In this document: one piece after another, positions 1 through 11,772 of the stretch | How the letters are laid out: every line of letters starts with the position of its first letter | Numbering within the stretch: the stretch's first letter is position 1 | Assembly (NCBI RefSeq): GCF_002266425.1 | Contig: NZ_NPMN01000018.1 | Location: 27,476-91,475, forward strand | Reading direction: 5' to 3' | DNA: 64,000 bases | Source: Tissierella sp. P1 | GTDB lineage: Bacteria > Bacillota > Clostridia > Tissierellales > Tissierellaceae | Position numbers and translations under genes: made by a program | Notes under the pieces: model-generated | What the model saw: the letters and a program-made list of their open reading frames with translations, nothing else | What the model was told of the DNA's origin: nothing | Databases searched by the model: none

Positions 1-1
1 T

Positions 2-3000
2 ATCGGCACACTTATAGAGGATTTAGATTTGCCTGAAACATTGATAGTCACAGTTGTGCAATCAGATACGAATCAACAAACAGTAAGGGAAGAAGTATAT
101 AGCTCTGCATATGAAGATGTCCAAATTGACATTCCGGTGGTATGGGCTTCACAGCCAGAATATGACATGGACATCAAGGGCGAGTATGTCTTTAGGCCAG
201 TGATTGAGGACTATGTATCAGTGCTGAACTGCCGGAGATTAGGGTGACGGTGGATGAGCTGCTGCCCACCTCAGTAGCGTTAGGGATGGTCAGTCCTTTG
301 GCCGGTGTTACTTACAACATATGGGTGGGCGGTGTGCAGGTGACCGACGTTAACAAAGATAACATCAGCGGTACGGGCATTAGCGGAAATATCTCCTATA
401 ACCCTGTTACATCAACTCTTACACTGGATGGGGCAACAATCGCCGCAGTATACGAAAAAACAGAGAATGACTATTGGGGTGGTGAGGAAGAACATCAATA
501 TGGTGTATATGCAGACATCACTGACCTAAAAATGGTGGTGACGGGGAACAACACAATAAGTTGTCCAGATGCAAGTGATAAATTTAGTTATGGTATCTAT
601 ACCAAAGGTGCATTGGAAATTTATGGCACTGGTAGTCTATATGCCAATAGCGGAAAAGGAAGTGTCAGCTATGGCATTTACAGTAATGGTGAACTCACAA
701 TCAAAAGCGGAACAATCACCGGTATCAGTTATGCTACTTGGACATCAATTGGTATATTCGGCAATAAAATAAATATTACTGGAGGCAATGTGACTGCTAA
801 TAGTACTGGAGGTTCCGCTACGGCAATGGTAGCAAATAGTTATAATATTACCGGAGGTAAAATTAGTGTAACTGGAAAAACGGGTCTATCTGCTAATATG
901 CAAACATATCCAATCAACATCTCCGGCGGTGAGGTAAACGCGACCGGTACCACCTACTATGCAATATCCGGCGTACTGAACTTCAAAGGAGGCATGGTAA
1001 TAGCCACAAGTGAACAAAAAGCTCTAAGCGGTACATTGAACCTTATAAAGGGTATTGCCACAGCTGGCACCAACAAGGATGGAAGCAATGTGGGTCCCTA
1101 TGATGCAGATAATCTTCCAAACTACAAATACCTCAAAATTGAGCCAGTTCCAGATACTACAGTCAGCAACTTGGATTTGACAGGCAAATTGACTCCTCCA
1201 GCAATCGGCGGCACACCAACCACATCCATCATGGATGAGCAGTATACCGGAACCCTTGTATGGAGTGACAATCCAACAATGTTCCTTGGCAATACGGTTT
1301 ACACCGCCACTATAACTCTGACAGCAAAAGATGGTTACACCTTTTCAGGAGTAGCTGAAAATACTTTCTCTTACGATGGAGCAACCAGCGTTACCAGTAG
1401 CATAGGCTCAGATCAAATTATGACTGTAACCATTGTGTTTCTTCAAACCATGGCAAGAACATTGCAAGAAATCACTATTACTACACCACCTACTAAAACA
1501 ACATATTATTATGGAGAAATCTTTGATAAGACTGGTATGATAGTGAAAGCATCTTATGACGATGGCACAAAAGATGAAGATTTTACCAACTATACAGTGG
1601 ATAAAACAGAACCATTCACCCTAAGTGACAATTTAATTACCCTAACGGCAAATGGCACAACTATCGAAACCACTCAAGTTATTACTGTTACCAAGAAAAC
1701 ACCGACTAGGGCTGATTTGGTCTATGACTTAACTGCTGTAGACTACGACAGCACAGAAAAACCTGTGTCCATTATGGCAACACCTAATACGGCTTTGGGT
1801 GTAATTACTGTCAAATATAATGGCAGCACCACTGCTCCCGCAAATGCAGGCAATTATTTAATTACGGTAGATATTGCTGAAAGTACAGAATACAATGCAG
1901 CTACAGATTTATCCTTGGGTAATTATACCATCAATAAAATCGACTATAGGGGTAATTCAGCTTTGTCAGAAAGTATTTTAGTAGATGGAAAAATCGGATC
2001 AAGTATAACCCTTCCCGAAATTCCAGAAGGTTCAAACTACGGTACCCCAGTTGCTGGTGGCACAATTATGATGACCGATATGAGCATTTCAGGAACCACA
2101 TTAACTTATACTGTACCTGCAAGCACAACAGGACAAAGTGGCACTATGACCATTCCTGTAACAGATGCGACTAATTACAAGGATTATGATATTGTTGTGA
2201 CAATTACCTATACAGCTAAGACTCCACAGGTGATTTCTTATGCAACTACGACTATTACAAAGACTTATGGTGACGCAAAGTTCGTAAACTTTTTAACTCA
2301 AACTGATGTAAATGGTACAATAACCTATACAAGTGATGATAGCTCTGTAGCTACTGTCAATCCTTCCACTGGTGAGGTGACAATTGTTTCTGTAGGTGAC
2401 GGAAGTGCAACCATCACTGCTACTGCTATGGAAACAGATACCCATGCACAGGCTAGGGCAAGCTATATTGTGACTGTTTCTAAAAAAGCACTTACTCTAA
2501 AAGTGGATGATAAGAATATGATACAAGGAGATGAATTACCAGACTTTACTTTTACAACTATAGGCTTAGTGAACGGTGATAATGTGATAGCACCCCCTAC
2601 TATTTCTACCACAACTAATGGAGCTACTGTAGGAGATTTTGACATTACCCCTTCCAGTGGAGTGGTGGAAAATGCCTCAAGTTATGATATTACCTATACA
2701 AAGGGCACCTTAACTGTAACAGAGCGGCTATTCATTGCCACAGTAACAAACGGCACAGGCAGTGGAAACTATGCAGAGGGCGTGATTGTTACGATTACAG
2801 CAAATGACAGAAGTGGCTGTACATTCACAGGTTGGAGCAGTACGGACGTAACCTTTGATAATGTAGCCACAAAGACAACGGCATTTACCATGCCAGCAAA
2901 AGCAGTAACCGTGACCGCAAACTATCGTCAAAACAGCTCTGATGATTCCGGCAATTTTGGGGGTTATAGTGGCGGCTCTGGCAGCAGTAGTACAAGCTCC

Positions 3001-4280
3001 TCAAACAACAGTAGCTTTGTAATCGTTACCCCACCTGCAGCCGACAAACCTAATGATCCAACACAGGGAGAAATTAAGGTTCCCGGCACAGCAGACGGCA
3101 AGGGCAATATCACAGTAAATATCACTAACAAAACTGTGACCGATGCCTTTGACAAGCTCTCGAAGACGCCAAGAAAAACGGAAATGAGAAAAATGGAATC
3201 ACAGTGGTTCTCCGTGTAGACACCGGTAGGAAGACCGGCTCTAATGTCACGGTTAATCTTCCAAAGACTGTGCAGGACACCATCATTGCGAAGAAAATAG
3301 TCAACACAATTGTGGTGATGGACAACCCCGACATCAGAATCGGCATGGATTTGCCTACCGTGCAGGAAATCAACAAGCAAGCAAAATCTGATGTGAATAT
3401 TACCGCCACCCGCAAGGACAGAGACAAATTGACTGGTGATGGGAAAAAAGCGATTGGCAGTCGTCCGGTATTTGACCTCAAGGTAAACTACGGTAACGGC
3501 AAGGAGGTTAGCAGCTTCAGAGCAGGCAGCGTATCAGTAACCATCCCGTACACCCTCCGCGCAAATGAGAAGGCAGGGAATGTACAGGCTGTCTATGTAG
3601 ATGGCAATGGAAAAGTACACTGGCTCGTAAACTCGGTCTATGACAGTATGGAAAAGGTGTTGCGTTTCAGCACCAACCACTTCTCCATTTATGGTGTAGG
3701 ATACAAAGAAGATGCACCTGCATTTACGGACATTGCAAGTCACTGGGCAAAAGAAGATATTGAGTTTGTGATAAGTAACGGATTATTTAGCGGAACTTCC
3801 GCCACCACCTTTAGCCCTAATACTGCCATGACAAGAGGAATGTTCGTCACGGTGTTGGGAAGGCTGGCAGATGCCGATGTGAGCAATTACAATAAGAGCA
3901 GCTTCTCTGATGTGAATACCGATGCTTACTATATGGGGTACATTGAATGGGCGAGCAAAAACAGCATCGTAAAGGGAACTGGTAATGGGAAATTTGCACC
4001 TGATCAGTCCATTACACGTGAACAGATGGTGGTTATTATGCAGAACTACGCCAAGGTCGATGGATTTACAATGCCGAAAGTTCACGGAGAAAACACCTTT
4101 GCAGACAGCTCCAGAATCAGCGTCTACGCAAAGGATGCTGTGAAGCAGATGCAGATGGCAGGTGTAATCAGTGGTAAAAGTTGTAATCTTTTTGATCCAC
4201 AGGGTACAGCCACTCGGGCAGAGGTTGCGGCAGTATTGCGCCGTTTTACAGAACTGGTGAGATCCAGCGACACCATATAG
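2..4280 (+). pseudogene. S-layer-homology (SLH) surface protein, frameshifted twice, 5' end outside window
   Basis: A large secreted surface protein. Frame 2 is open from the window edge to a stop at 245-247. Frame 1 then runs 244-3219, and a third frame runs 3204-4280. The pieces join if one base is restored near 221 (giving YVSAELPEIRVTVDE) and one near 3155-3165 (giving ALEDAKKNGNEKNGITVVLR). Seen in order: glycine-rich beta-helix-like repeats (residues about 30-250 of the middle piece), Ig-like and MBG-like repeats, a Big2-type domain (about 660-750), an InlB-B-like repeat (about 830-900), a Ser/Gly linker, and three SLH domains at the C terminus (3715-4250, starting FTDIASHWAKEDIEF). SLH domains normally bind secondary cell-wall polymers, so cell-surface anchoring is expected. 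Base composition is richer in G+C than the neighbours, a possible sign of transfer. The signal peptide lies outside the window. Confidence 0.8.
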
Positions 4281-4555
4281 GCTTCTGGCTCATTGCCCGC
4301 CCGCAAGCTGGGCTTCACCATGAACTAGTAGGAACGCCTGAGCAACATAATCAGAAAAACCAGATAAATCATTTGATAAATGAAAAGGTGTACAGATAAT
4401 AAAGATATAATCAATTTACGCACGATTTACACAAGAACAGAAGTTAGAAAATTGAAATTATCAATATATGGCATTTAAAGCGTATGTTCCCTACTATAAA
4501 TAGTGTATTTGATACAAATTGATTTCGTACATCAATTCTGCAAGAGATAATTGCA

Positions 4556-4582
4556 AGCACTGGATAACCAGTGCTTTTTTTA
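4556..4582 (+). terminator. Rho-independent terminator
   Basis: AGCACTGG (4556-4563), loop ATAA, CCAGTGCT (4568-4575) and then a T run. It lies downstream of the SLH gene. Confidence 0.8.
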
Positions 4583-4745
4583 TGACCTAACTTAGCGAAC
4601 GGAGTGAGCTTTAGTAGGTCAAACGCAATGAGCACCAAATTTATGCGACTGTAGGGAGCAAATAAATTTGAGTTGCGAAACTGCGTGATATGACCTAACT
4701 TAGCGAACGGAGTGAGCTTTAGTAGGTCAAACGCAATGAGCACCA
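4583..4745. repeat. 55-bp direct repeat, two identical copies (4583-4637 and 4691-4745)
   Basis: The two copies are identical over 55 bp and start TGACCTAACTTAGCGAACGG. Each can fold: GACCTA pairs with TAGGTC, and inside that AGC pairs with GCT. A degenerate third copy starts at about 4888 (TGACCTAACACAGCGAAAGA). No gene is seen between 4281 and 5004. Confidence 0.8.
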
Positions 4746-5105
4746 ACCTTAATATAGAATTTATCATTAGGAGTGTCTGCTAGGACCAAATTCATGCGAA
4801 TGATAATGAGCCCTAAAGGACTATTGAATTATACCCTGCGGGGCGAATTAAGCTAGCAAATGAATTTGTGCAGTGAGACTGCGGAAAATGACCTAACACA
4901 GCGAAAGAGATTTTCTTTTCTATCCTTTGATAATTAATTTAGTTTTTCCTTGGAATATACTTTGTATATCTACAATATATTTCTATAGGAGGGGAGAGGA
5001 AAAGATGAAATTGATTATTATTAGAAAAAATATATCAGAATAGGTATTATATTCCTGGTAGCATTAATAGCTTTAGGATATGGAGCGATAAAAAAATATA
5101 AAATT

Positions 5106-5738
5106 ATGCCAGTAACTTATCTACCAATATCAAATAAGGTTATTGCCATAGATCCTGGTCATGGAGGAGTAGATCCAGGTGCAGTAAGTAAAAATGGTAT
5201 TAAAGAAGATGAAATAAATTTGGAAATAGCATTAAAACTAAAACGACTAATTGAACAAAGTGGAGGCATAGTTTTTATGACTAGATCTACGGACCAGGGA
5301 CTGTATACATCAGAATCTAAGACACTTCGTCAAATGAAAACAGAAGACTTAAAAAAGAGAAGAGAACTTATAGACACTAGCACTAGTGAAATACTTATAT
5401 CAATACATTTAAACAGCTTTACTAAATCGTACTATTATGGAGCCCAGACCTTTTATAAAAAAGGATCTGAAGAAGGCAAGCAGCTAGCATATATAATACA
5501 AGAGGAATTGAAAAATATATTAGATAAAGATAACAGAAGAGAACCTCAACAAAGAGATGATATATATCTATTAAAAGAAGTTAGCATACCAGCCGTACTA
5601 GTTGAATGTGGTTTTCTCTCAAATAGTGCTGAGGAAAAGTTATTGGTAGATGAATCATATCAAGAAAAAATAGCTTGGGCAATATATGTAGGTATAATGA
5701 ATTATTTTAATGAAATAGATTCAAAACATGAATTTTAA
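5106..5738 (+). CDS. cwlD: N-acetylmuramoyl-L-alanine amidase, CwlD-like
   Basis: Zinc amidase of the Amidase_3 family, which cleaves the lactyl-Ala bond of peptidoglycan. CwlD makes muramic-delta-lactam in spore cortex. Visible zinc-site motifs: IDPGHGGVDPGA, the Glu in KEDEINLE, HLNS, and the catalytic Glu in LVECGFLSN. The same frame is open upstream to 5025 and encodes a membrane anchor (IRIGIIFLVALIALGYGAI). The good start with RBS GGAGGGGAGAGG is ATG 5005, which is one base out of frame across an A-run at about 5024-5029. I infer that the full gene starts at 5005 and carries a homopolymer deletion. The coordinates given cover the intact part. Confidence 0.8.
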   Translation: MPVTYLPISNKVIAIDPGHGGVDPGAVSKNGIKEDEINLEIALKLKRLIEQSGGIVFMTRSTDQGLYTSESKTLRQMKTEDLKKRRELIDTSTSEILISIHLNSFTKSYYYGAQTFYKKGSEEGKQLAYIIQEELKNILDKDNRREPQQRDDIYLLKEVSIPAVLVECGFLSNSAEEKLLVDESYQEKIAWAIYVGIMNYFNEIDSKHEF

Positions 5739-5753
5739 GATGTTGATAAGAGT

Positions 5754-5890
5754 TGTGGATAATGTAATAAATTGTGAATAATAAATAATGTGTATTTATC
5801 AATGTTAGACAAATAAATAGTTAAGAGGAAATAGTAGGTTTACATAAATTATCCACGGTCAACTGTGGATAATGTGGATAAAGTGGATTA
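5754..5890. promoter_or_regulatory. DnaA-box cluster
   Basis: Matches to TTATNCACA or its complement: TGTGGATAA at 5754-5762, TGTGAATAA at 5773-5781, TTATCCACG (one mismatch, opposite strand) at 5849-5857, TGTGGATAA at 5864-5872 and again directly at 5873-5881, then a degenerate AGTGGATTA at 5882-5890. Very AT-rich DNA separates the two groups. Such clusters bind DnaA at origins or at DnaA-titrating or regulatory loci. No dnaA or dnaN gene is adjacent. Confidence 0.65.
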
Positions 5891-5940
5891 AAGGCCAAGA
5901 TAATCCTTTATATTACTTTACTCTCTCATCATAACCTAGA

Positions 5941-5983
5941 GGAAAGTTCTTATTTAACTTTGATTTATTATAAAGAACTTTCC
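5941..5983. repeat. Inverted repeat with 11-bp arms
   Basis: GGAAAGTTCTT (5941-5951) and AAGAACTTTCC (5973-5983) are perfect complements around a 21-nt loop. It may be a terminator or a processed RNA element in the 5739-6195 gene-free stretch, which otherwise holds the DnaA boxes and dispersed repeat copy A. Confidence 0.5.
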
Positions 5984-6033
5984 ATCAAGGGTTCAAAGAA
6001 ATCTATCTATAATACTTCAACGGAAGCTTTTTT

Positions 6034-6158
6034 ATAACGAATAGGAAATTTCTATTTTAATGTCTTATATCAAGAACTTGACCTCAATAAGTTTTAAGCA
6101 GATTGCCGGAATTTTTGATTTCGTGTAAGTCGATTATGCAGTGGCCAAGAAAAGCTAC
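6034..6158. repeat. Dispersed intergenic element, copy A
   Basis: Begins ATAACGAATAGGAAA and ends with a conserved block (GAATTTTTGATTT, then TTATGCAGTGGCCAA). It shares both blocks with copy B at 14492-14600. A shorter copy C lies at 37736-37762. Confidence 0.6.
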
Positions 6159-6195
6159 CTTAAATAACCCATCAATAAACGATTTTTCTTATAAC

Positions 6196-7326
6196 TTATC
6201 TTAAAACTTTGTCAGCATCTTTAAGAGATTTGATAATTTCAATATGCTGCGGGCATATTGATTCACATGCGCCACATTCAATACAGTTTTGAGCAGATTT
6301 TTCTAATTCAATAAGTCTATTGTAAGTATTCTTAGATTCTTGTTCGGTATTATAAACATAGACGTTATTATATAGTTCAAAGATATCAGGTATTTCTACG
6401 CTCTGTGGGCAAGGAAGACAATATTCACATCCCGTACAACCTACCTTAACATTTTGTGAATATATTTCAGTAACTTCGTCAATTAACCCTAATTCTTCTT
6501 TGGTTAAAGAATTTGGAGATGAATTTGAGCAAGTTTTAATGTTTTCCTTAACATGATCTATTGTTGACATACCAGATAGTACTACTGATACTTCTTCAAA
6601 ATTTAAAATCCATTTCAATGCCCATTCAGCAGGAGTTCTTTTAATTTGACTTCTATTCCAAACTCCAGATATCTCTTCTGAAGCATTCGACAATTTTCCG
6701 CCTTTTATAGGTTCCATTATTACCAGGGAAATATTTTTGTCGGCAACATATTTCATGCCCTCGATTCCTGCCTGATAATGTCTATCCATGTAATTTAATT
6801 GTATCTGACAAAAATCCCAAGAATATGAGTCTACAATACTTTTAAATACATCTAAGCTATCATGGAAGGAAAATCCTGCATATTTAATTTTTCCATTTTT
6901 CTTAGCTTCATCAAGAAAATCTAGTACTTTCAAATCATAAATTTTTTCCCAAGTCTTTTCTGATAAGGCATGAAGAAGGTAAAAGTCAATATAATCGGTT
7001 TGTAATTTTTCTAATTGCTCGTCTAAATATTTTTGAAAATCATTATAGGATTCAACTAACCAAACAGGTAGTTTTGTTGCTAGATATACTTTTTCTCTAT
7101 ATCCATTTTTTAGAGCATTACCTACAAAGGCCTCACTATTGCCTTTATGATAAGGATAAGCAGTATCAATATAATTTACTCCATTATCAATGGCATAGTG
7201 TAACATATGGGTTGCTAAATTTTTATCAATCCTACCTGAATCACCCTCTAACGTTGGAAATCTCATGCATCCAAATCCTAATTGCGATACTTTTAACCTA
7301 TCTTTAGTAAAATAACGGTATTGCAT
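6196..7326 (-). CDS. Aldo/keto reductase with C-terminal 2x[4Fe-4S] ferredoxin domain
   Basis: 376 aa. Residues 1-280 form an aldo/keto reductase TIM barrel with the usual tetrad positions visible: Asp/Tyr in YIDTAYPY, Lys in YLATKLP, His in FYLLHAL. The C-terminal part (about 297-370) carries two cysteine clusters, CTGCEYCLPCP and CIECGACESICP, typical of a pair of 4Fe-4S clusters. Family members are soluble oxidoreductases of unknown substrate in anaerobes. The gene is transcribed alone, divergent from the gcv operon, with the RBS GAGGAGG upstream of the start. Confidence 0.85.
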   Translation of the reverse strand: MQYRYFTKDRLKVSQLGFGCMRFPTLEGDSGRIDKNLATHMLHYAIDNGVNYIDTAYPYHKGNSEAFVGNALKNGYREKVYLATKLPVWLVESYNDFQKYLDEQLEKLQTDYIDFYLLHALSEKTWEKIYDLKVLDFLDEAKKNGKIKYAGFSFHDSLDVFKSIVDSYSWDFCQIQLNYMDRHYQAGIEGMKYVADKNISLVIMEPIKGGKLSNASEEISGVWNRSQIKRTPAEWALKWILNFEEVSVVLSGMSTIDHVKENIKTCSNSSPNSLTKEELGLIDEVTEIYSQNVKVGCTGCEYCLPCPQSVEIPDIFELYNNVYVYNTEQESKNTYNRLIELEKSAQNCIECGACESICPQHIEIIKSLKDADKVLR

Positions 7327-7464
7327 ATTTTTACCTCCTCTTGTATAATTAAAGCGATACTACAATATTATAACATTTAATAATCTATAAATAAAATCAG
7401 TTTATTTTTTAGATAATAGGGTAACATATTCGTAGTATGAAAAAATAAGGGAAGGAGTGGTTAA

Positions 7465-8559
7465 ATGGAAGCAAAAAAAACCCCATTATATGATGAGCAC
7501 GTAGGCCTAGGAGGAAAAGTTGTTGATTATGCAGGATGGTATCTTCCGGTGCAATACGAGGGTTTAGTTGCAGAACATGAAGCAGTCAGAAATGCTGTAG
7601 GTTTGTTTGACGTATCCCACATGGGTGAAATCACTATTAAAGGGAAGGATGCTTTGGCATTTGTAGACTATCTTATGACAAATGATATATCTAAAGTAGT
7701 AGATAACCAAATAGTCTATACCTTCATGTGTACACCTGATGGAGGAGTAGTAGATGACTTATTAGTATACAAATTAGCTCATGATGATTTTTACTTAGTA
7801 GTAAATGCTTCAAATACGGCTAAGGATTATGAATGGATATTAGAGCAAAAAGGTAATTTTGACGTAGAAATCACTAACATTTCCGATACTGTTGGAGAAG
7901 TAGCAATACAAGGACCTCTAGCACAAAAAGTGTTACAAAAATTAACAGAGACTGATTTAAATACAATTACTTTCTTCACATTAAATAGGAAAGTTGATAT
8001 CAATGGAGTAGAATGTATGATTTCCAGAACAGGATACACTGGGGAAGATGGTTTTGAAGTTTATACCACTAATGAAGGTATAGTAAAAGTGTGGAAAGAT
8101 ATACTTGAGGCAGGAAAAGAGGAAGGAATTAAACCATGTGGTTTAGGATGCAGAGATACACTTAGATTTGAAGCTTCATTACCATTATATGGTCATGAAA
8201 TTTCAGCAGAAATAAATCCTCTTGAGGGTGGATTTAAGTACTTTGTAAAACTTGATAAGGCATCAGATTTCATAGGAAAAGAAGCTCTTAACAAGCAATG
8301 GAAAGAAGGACTTAAGAGAAAATTAGCGGGATTTGAAATGATTGATAGAGGAATTCCAAGAGAAGGCTATGAAATCCAAAAAGATGGCAAGATAATAGGA
8401 CATGTTACTACAGGTTATATGTCACCAACTCTTAAGAAAAATATTGGTAATGCACTTATTGCACCTGAATATACAGAACTAGGTACAGAAGTTGACATTA
8501 TGATAAGAAATAAGCCAGCTAAGGCTAAAATAATTAGTAAAAAATTCTTAAACAAATAA
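7465..8559 (+). CDS. gcvT: Glycine cleavage system T protein (aminomethyltransferase)
   Basis: 364 aa, the normal length. It transfers the methylene carbon from aminomethyl-lipoyl-GcvH to tetrahydrofolate and releases ammonia. GCV_T N domain motifs are visible ([10 protein letters not shown] near residue 48, [10 protein letters not shown] near 190), followed by the GCV_T C barrel ([17 protein letters not shown]). The start ATG has RBS GGAAGGAGTGG. It is the first gene of gcvT-gcvH-gcvPA-gcvPB-lpd. The 138-bp gap upstream is too short for a tandem glycine riboswitch and shows no match to one. Confidence 0.96.
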   Translation: MEAKKTPLYDEHVGLGGKVVDYAGWYLPVQYEGLVAEHEAVRNAVGLFDVSHMGEITIKGKDALAFVDYLMTNDISKVVDNQIVYTFMCTPDGGVVDDLLVYKLAHDDFYLVVNASNTAKDYEWILEQKGNFDVEITNISDTVGEVAIQGPLAQKVLQKLTETDLNTITFFTLNRKVDINGVECMISRTGYTGEDGFEVYTTNEGIVKVWKDILEAGKEEGIKPCGLGCRDTLRFEASLPLYGHEISAEINPLEGGFKYFVKLDKASDFIGKEALNKQWKEGLKRKLAGFEMIDRGIPREGYEIQKDGKIIGHVTTGYMSPTLKKNIGNALIAPEYTELGTEVDIMIRNKPAKAKIISKKFLNK

Positions 8560-8578
8560 CAAATTAGGAGGGTTAATA

Positions 8579-8962
8579 ATGAAAGTTGCAAAAGGATTAC
8601 ATTACACTAAGGATCATGAATGGGTTAAAGTAGAAGGAAATTTAGCATTTGTAGGTGTTGCTGACTATGCACAACATCATCTAGGAGATATCGTATATGT
8701 AGAACTTCCAGAAATCGATGATGAAATTGAAAAAGAAGAAGCTTTCTCAGCTGTAGAATCAGTTAAAGCAGCAGCAGACATTTATATGCCAGTAAGTGGT
8801 AAAGTAGTAGAAGTAAATGAAGAATTAATAGATGACCCAGCTCTTTTAAATGCAGATCCATACGAGAACTGGATGATTAAAATAGAAATGACTAATAAAG
8901 ATGAATTAGAAGAATTAATGACAAGTGAGGAATACGAAAAGTTTTTAGCTGAGGAGGAATAA
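8579..8962 (+). CDS. gcvH: Glycine cleavage system H protein
   Basis: 127 aa lipoyl carrier that shuttles the aminomethyl group between GcvP, GcvT and Lpd. The lipoylated lysine is Lys63 in the motif [26 protein letters not shown]. It sits 19 bp after gcvT and 3 bp before gcvPA, so translational coupling is likely. Confidence 0.96.
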   Translation: MKVAKGLHYTKDHEWVKVEGNLAFVGVADYAQHHLGDIVYVELPEIDDEIEKEEAFSAVESVKAAADIYMPVSGKVVEVNEELIDDPALLNADPYENWMIKIEMTNKDELEELMTSEEYEKFLAEEE

Positions 8963-8965
8963 AAT

Positions 8966-10312
8966 ATGTTTCCATATATCCCAACTACTCATGAAGATGA
9001 GCAGGAGATGCTGAAATCTATAGGACTTAACTCTCTAGATGATCTTTTCAATGATATTCCTAAGGATCTTCAATTAAATAGAGAATTAAATTTGCCTAAT
9101 GCAAAATCTGAACTTGAAGTTCGTTCATATTTAACTGAATTAGCAAATAAAAACTGCTCTACTAGTAAGATGGCTTGTTTTCTTGGTGCAGGAGCATATG
9201 ATCATTATATTCCTTCAATAATAAATCATATTATTTCAAGGTCAGAATTTTATACATCATATACACCATATCAACCAGAAATAAGTCAAGGAACATTACA
9301 ATATATATTTGAATTCCAGACACTTATATGTAATTTAACTGGAATGGATGTTGCAAATGCGTCACTATATGATGGTGGTACTGCCATTACTGAAGCTGCT
9401 TTAATGGCTGCAGCATCTGCAAGAAAAGATGAAATTATAATTTCAAAGACAGTAAGACCAGAGTCAATTCAAGTCCTAAAAACTTATGCACACGTGCAGG
9501 GATTAAAGGTTATTGAAGTAGATATGAAGGATGGAGTTACTGATTTAGAGGAATTAGATAAATTAGTAACTGATAATACTGCAGCAGTAATAGTTCAAAG
9601 TCCAAACTTCTTTGGTATAATCGAGGACTTAAAAGCTACTGGAGAAATTACTCATAAAGCTAAGAAAGCTAGCTTTATAGCATCTGTTGATCCAATATCT
9701 CTTGCTATTCTAAAGAAACCTAGTGAATTAGGTGTTGATGTAGTAGTAGGAGAAGCTCAAGGTATGGGTATACCTGTATCTTTTGGTGGACCATACTTAG
9801 GATTTATAGCTGCTAAATCAGACTATATGAGAAAATTGCCTGGTAGAATAGTAGGACAGACAGAAGATAAAAATGGTAAAAGATCTTTTGTTTTAACACT
9901 TACAGCCAGAGAGCAACATATAAGAAGAGAAAAAGCTACTTCCAATATTTGTTCAAATCAAGGATTAAACGTATTAGCTGCTACTATCTACATGGTGACT
10001 TTAGGTAAGGAGGGACTTAAAGAAGTTGCTCTTCAAAGTACCAAAAAAGCTCATTATGCCTTTGAACAAATTACTAAATCAGGTAAATATAAACCAGTTT
10101 TTGATAAACCATTCTTTAAAGAATTTGCCGTTACATCTGATATAGATGCTGATAAGATAAATAAGGATTTAATAGAAGAAAATATAATAGGTGGCTATCA
10201 CCTAGGTAAAGATTATCCCCAATTTAATAATGCTGTCCTATATGCAGTAACAGAAAAGAGGACTAAGGATGAAATAGATAAATTGAGTAGTGTATTGGAG
10301 GGGATAAAATGA
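8966..10312 (+). CDS. gcvPA: Glycine dehydrogenase (decarboxylating) subunit 1
   Basis: 448 aa N-terminal half of the split P-protein typical of Firmicutes. With GcvPB it decarboxylates glycine using PLP and loads the aminomethyl group on GcvH. Family landmarks: [15 protein letters not shown] near residue 69, [13 protein letters not shown] near 108, and the SFGGPYLGF region near 270. Its stop overlaps the start of gcvPB by 4 bp (ATGA). Confidence 0.95.
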   Translation: MFPYIPTTHEDEQEMLKSIGLNSLDDLFNDIPKDLQLNRELNLPNAKSELEVRSYLTELANKNCSTSKMACFLGAGAYDHYIPSIINHIISRSEFYTSYTPYQPEISQGTLQYIFEFQTLICNLTGMDVANASLYDGGTAITEAALMAAASARKDEIIISKTVRPESIQVLKTYAHVQGLKVIEVDMKDGVTDLEELDKLVTDNTAAVIVQSPNFFGIIEDLKATGEITHKAKKASFIASVDPISLAILKKPSELGVDVVVGEAQGMGIPVSFGGPYLGFIAAKSDYMRKLPGRIVGQTEDKNGKRSFVLTLTAREQHIRREKATSNICSNQGLNVLAATIYMVTLGKEGLKEVALQSTKKAHYAFEQITKSGKYKPVFDKPFFKEFAVTSDIDADKINKDLIEENIIGGYHLGKDYPQFNNAVLYAVTEKRTKDEIDKLSSVLEGIK

Positions 10313-11763
10313 GAAAATATGATAAGTTAATATTCGAATTATCTAAGCCAGGAAGAAAAGCTTATAATCTTCCAGCACTAGATGTAGAGGATAAAGATAT
10401 AAAGAATTTTATTCCAGAAGAATTTTTATCTGATTCAGAACTTGAATTTCCAGAACTATCTGAAGTTGATGTAGTGAGACACTATACAAATCTATCAAAT
10501 AAAAATTATGGTCTAGATACTGGATTCTATCCACTTGGATCTTGTACTATGAAGTACAATCCAAAGATTAATGAAGACACTACTAGATATGATGGATTTG
10601 CAAATCTTCATCCATATCAATCAGAATGTTGTACTCAAGGCGCACTACAATTAATGTATGAATTAGATAGATCATTATCAGAAATAGCAGGTATGGATAA
10701 GATGAGTTTACAGCCAGCAGCTGGTGCTCATGGTGAATTAGCAGGTATCATGGTTATAAAGGCATACCATGAAAAGAATGGAGATTTTAATAGAAATAAA
10801 ATCATAGTTCCAGACTCAGCTCATGGTACTAACCCAGCTACAGCAGCAATGGCTGGATATAAAATAGTAGAAGTTAAATCAACAAAAGATGGTTTAGTAG
10901 ACTTAGAAGCACTTAAAGCAGTAGTTGGAGATGATACAGCAGGACTAATGCTTACAAATCCAAATACTCTTGGAATATTTGATAAGAATATTAAAGAAAT
11001 AGCTAAAATTGTACACGATGCTGGTGGCCAATTATACTATGATGGAGCTAATGCTAACGCTATCCTTGGTCATGCAAGACCTGGAGATATGGGATTTGAC
11101 GTAGTTCACTTCAATCTTCATAAGACTTTTTCAACACCTCATGGTGGTGGAGGACCAGGGTCAGGACCAATAGGAGTTAAGAAACATCTTGAAGAATTCT
11201 TACCAGTTCCAGTGGTACAAAAAGACGGAGATAGATACTATCTGGATTACAATGTACCACATACTATAGGTAAAGTTAAAGATTTCTTCGGACATTTTGG
11301 CATATTAGTTAGAGCTTATACCTATATTCTAACAATGGGTAGTGATGGATTAAAGAAAGCTAGTGAAATAGCTGTATTAAATGCTAACTATATGGCTAAT
11401 AAATTAAAAGAACATTTCTATTTACCAATAGATACATTATTTAAGCATGAATTTGTATTAGGTGGATTAAAGGATACATTATCTGAAGTAACTACATTGG
11501 ATATAGCTAAGAGATTGCTTGACAAGGGCTATCATCCACCAACAGTTTACTTCCCATTAATTATTAATCAAGCAATTATGATTGAGCCAACAGAAACTGA
11601 ATCTAAAGAAACGCTTGATGAATTCATCGATGCTATGATTACAATCTCTAAAGAGGCAAACGAAAGTCCACAGTTATTAAAGGATGCTCCTTTAAACACT
11701 ATTGTAAGCAGGCCAGATGAAACAAAAGCAGCTAGATTCCCAGTGCTTAAATACGAAGGGTAG
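10309..11763 (+). CDS. gcvPB: Glycine dehydrogenase (decarboxylating) subunit 2
   Basis: 484 aa C-terminal half of split P-protein. The PLP-binding lysine is Lys272 in [16 protein letters not shown], with the glycine-rich stretch that follows it. [15 protein letters not shown] near residue 75 is also a family signature. It overlaps gcvPA by 4 bp and is followed at once by lpd. Confidence 0.96.
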   Translation: MRKYDKLIFELSKPGRKAYNLPALDVEDKDIKNFIPEEFLSDSELEFPELSEVDVVRHYTNLSNKNYGLDTGFYPLGSCTMKYNPKINEDTTRYDGFANLHPYQSECCTQGALQLMYELDRSLSEIAGMDKMSLQPAAGAHGELAGIMVIKAYHEKNGDFNRNKIIVPDSAHGTNPATAAMAGYKIVEVKSTKDGLVDLEALKAVVGDDTAGLMLTNPNTLGIFDKNIKEIAKIVHDAGGQLYYDGANANAILGHARPGDMGFDVVHFNLHKTFSTPHGGGGPGSGPIGVKKHLEEFLPVPVVQKDGDRYYLDYNVPHTIGKVKDFFGHFGILVRAYTYILTMGSDGLKKASEIAVLNANYMANKLKEHFYLPIDTLFKHEFVLGGLKDTLSEVTTLDIAKRLLDKGYHPPTVYFPLIINQAIMIEPTETESKETLDEFIDAMITISKEANESPQLLKDAPLNTIVSRPDETKAARFPVLKYEG

Positions 11764-11772
11764 GTGTACCAT

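Noticed and set aside
2463..3481. Several minus-strand ORFs inside the SLH gene
   Set aside because: Low-complexity shadows of the + strand coding frame with no RBS.
5754..5890. Calling this the chromosomal origin
   Set aside because: No dnaA, dnaN or rpmH is adjacent; DnaA-box clusters also occur away from oriC.
7327..7464. Glycine riboswitch before gcvT
   Set aside because: The gap is 138 bp and holds promoter-like AT-rich DNA without the conserved aptamer blocks.
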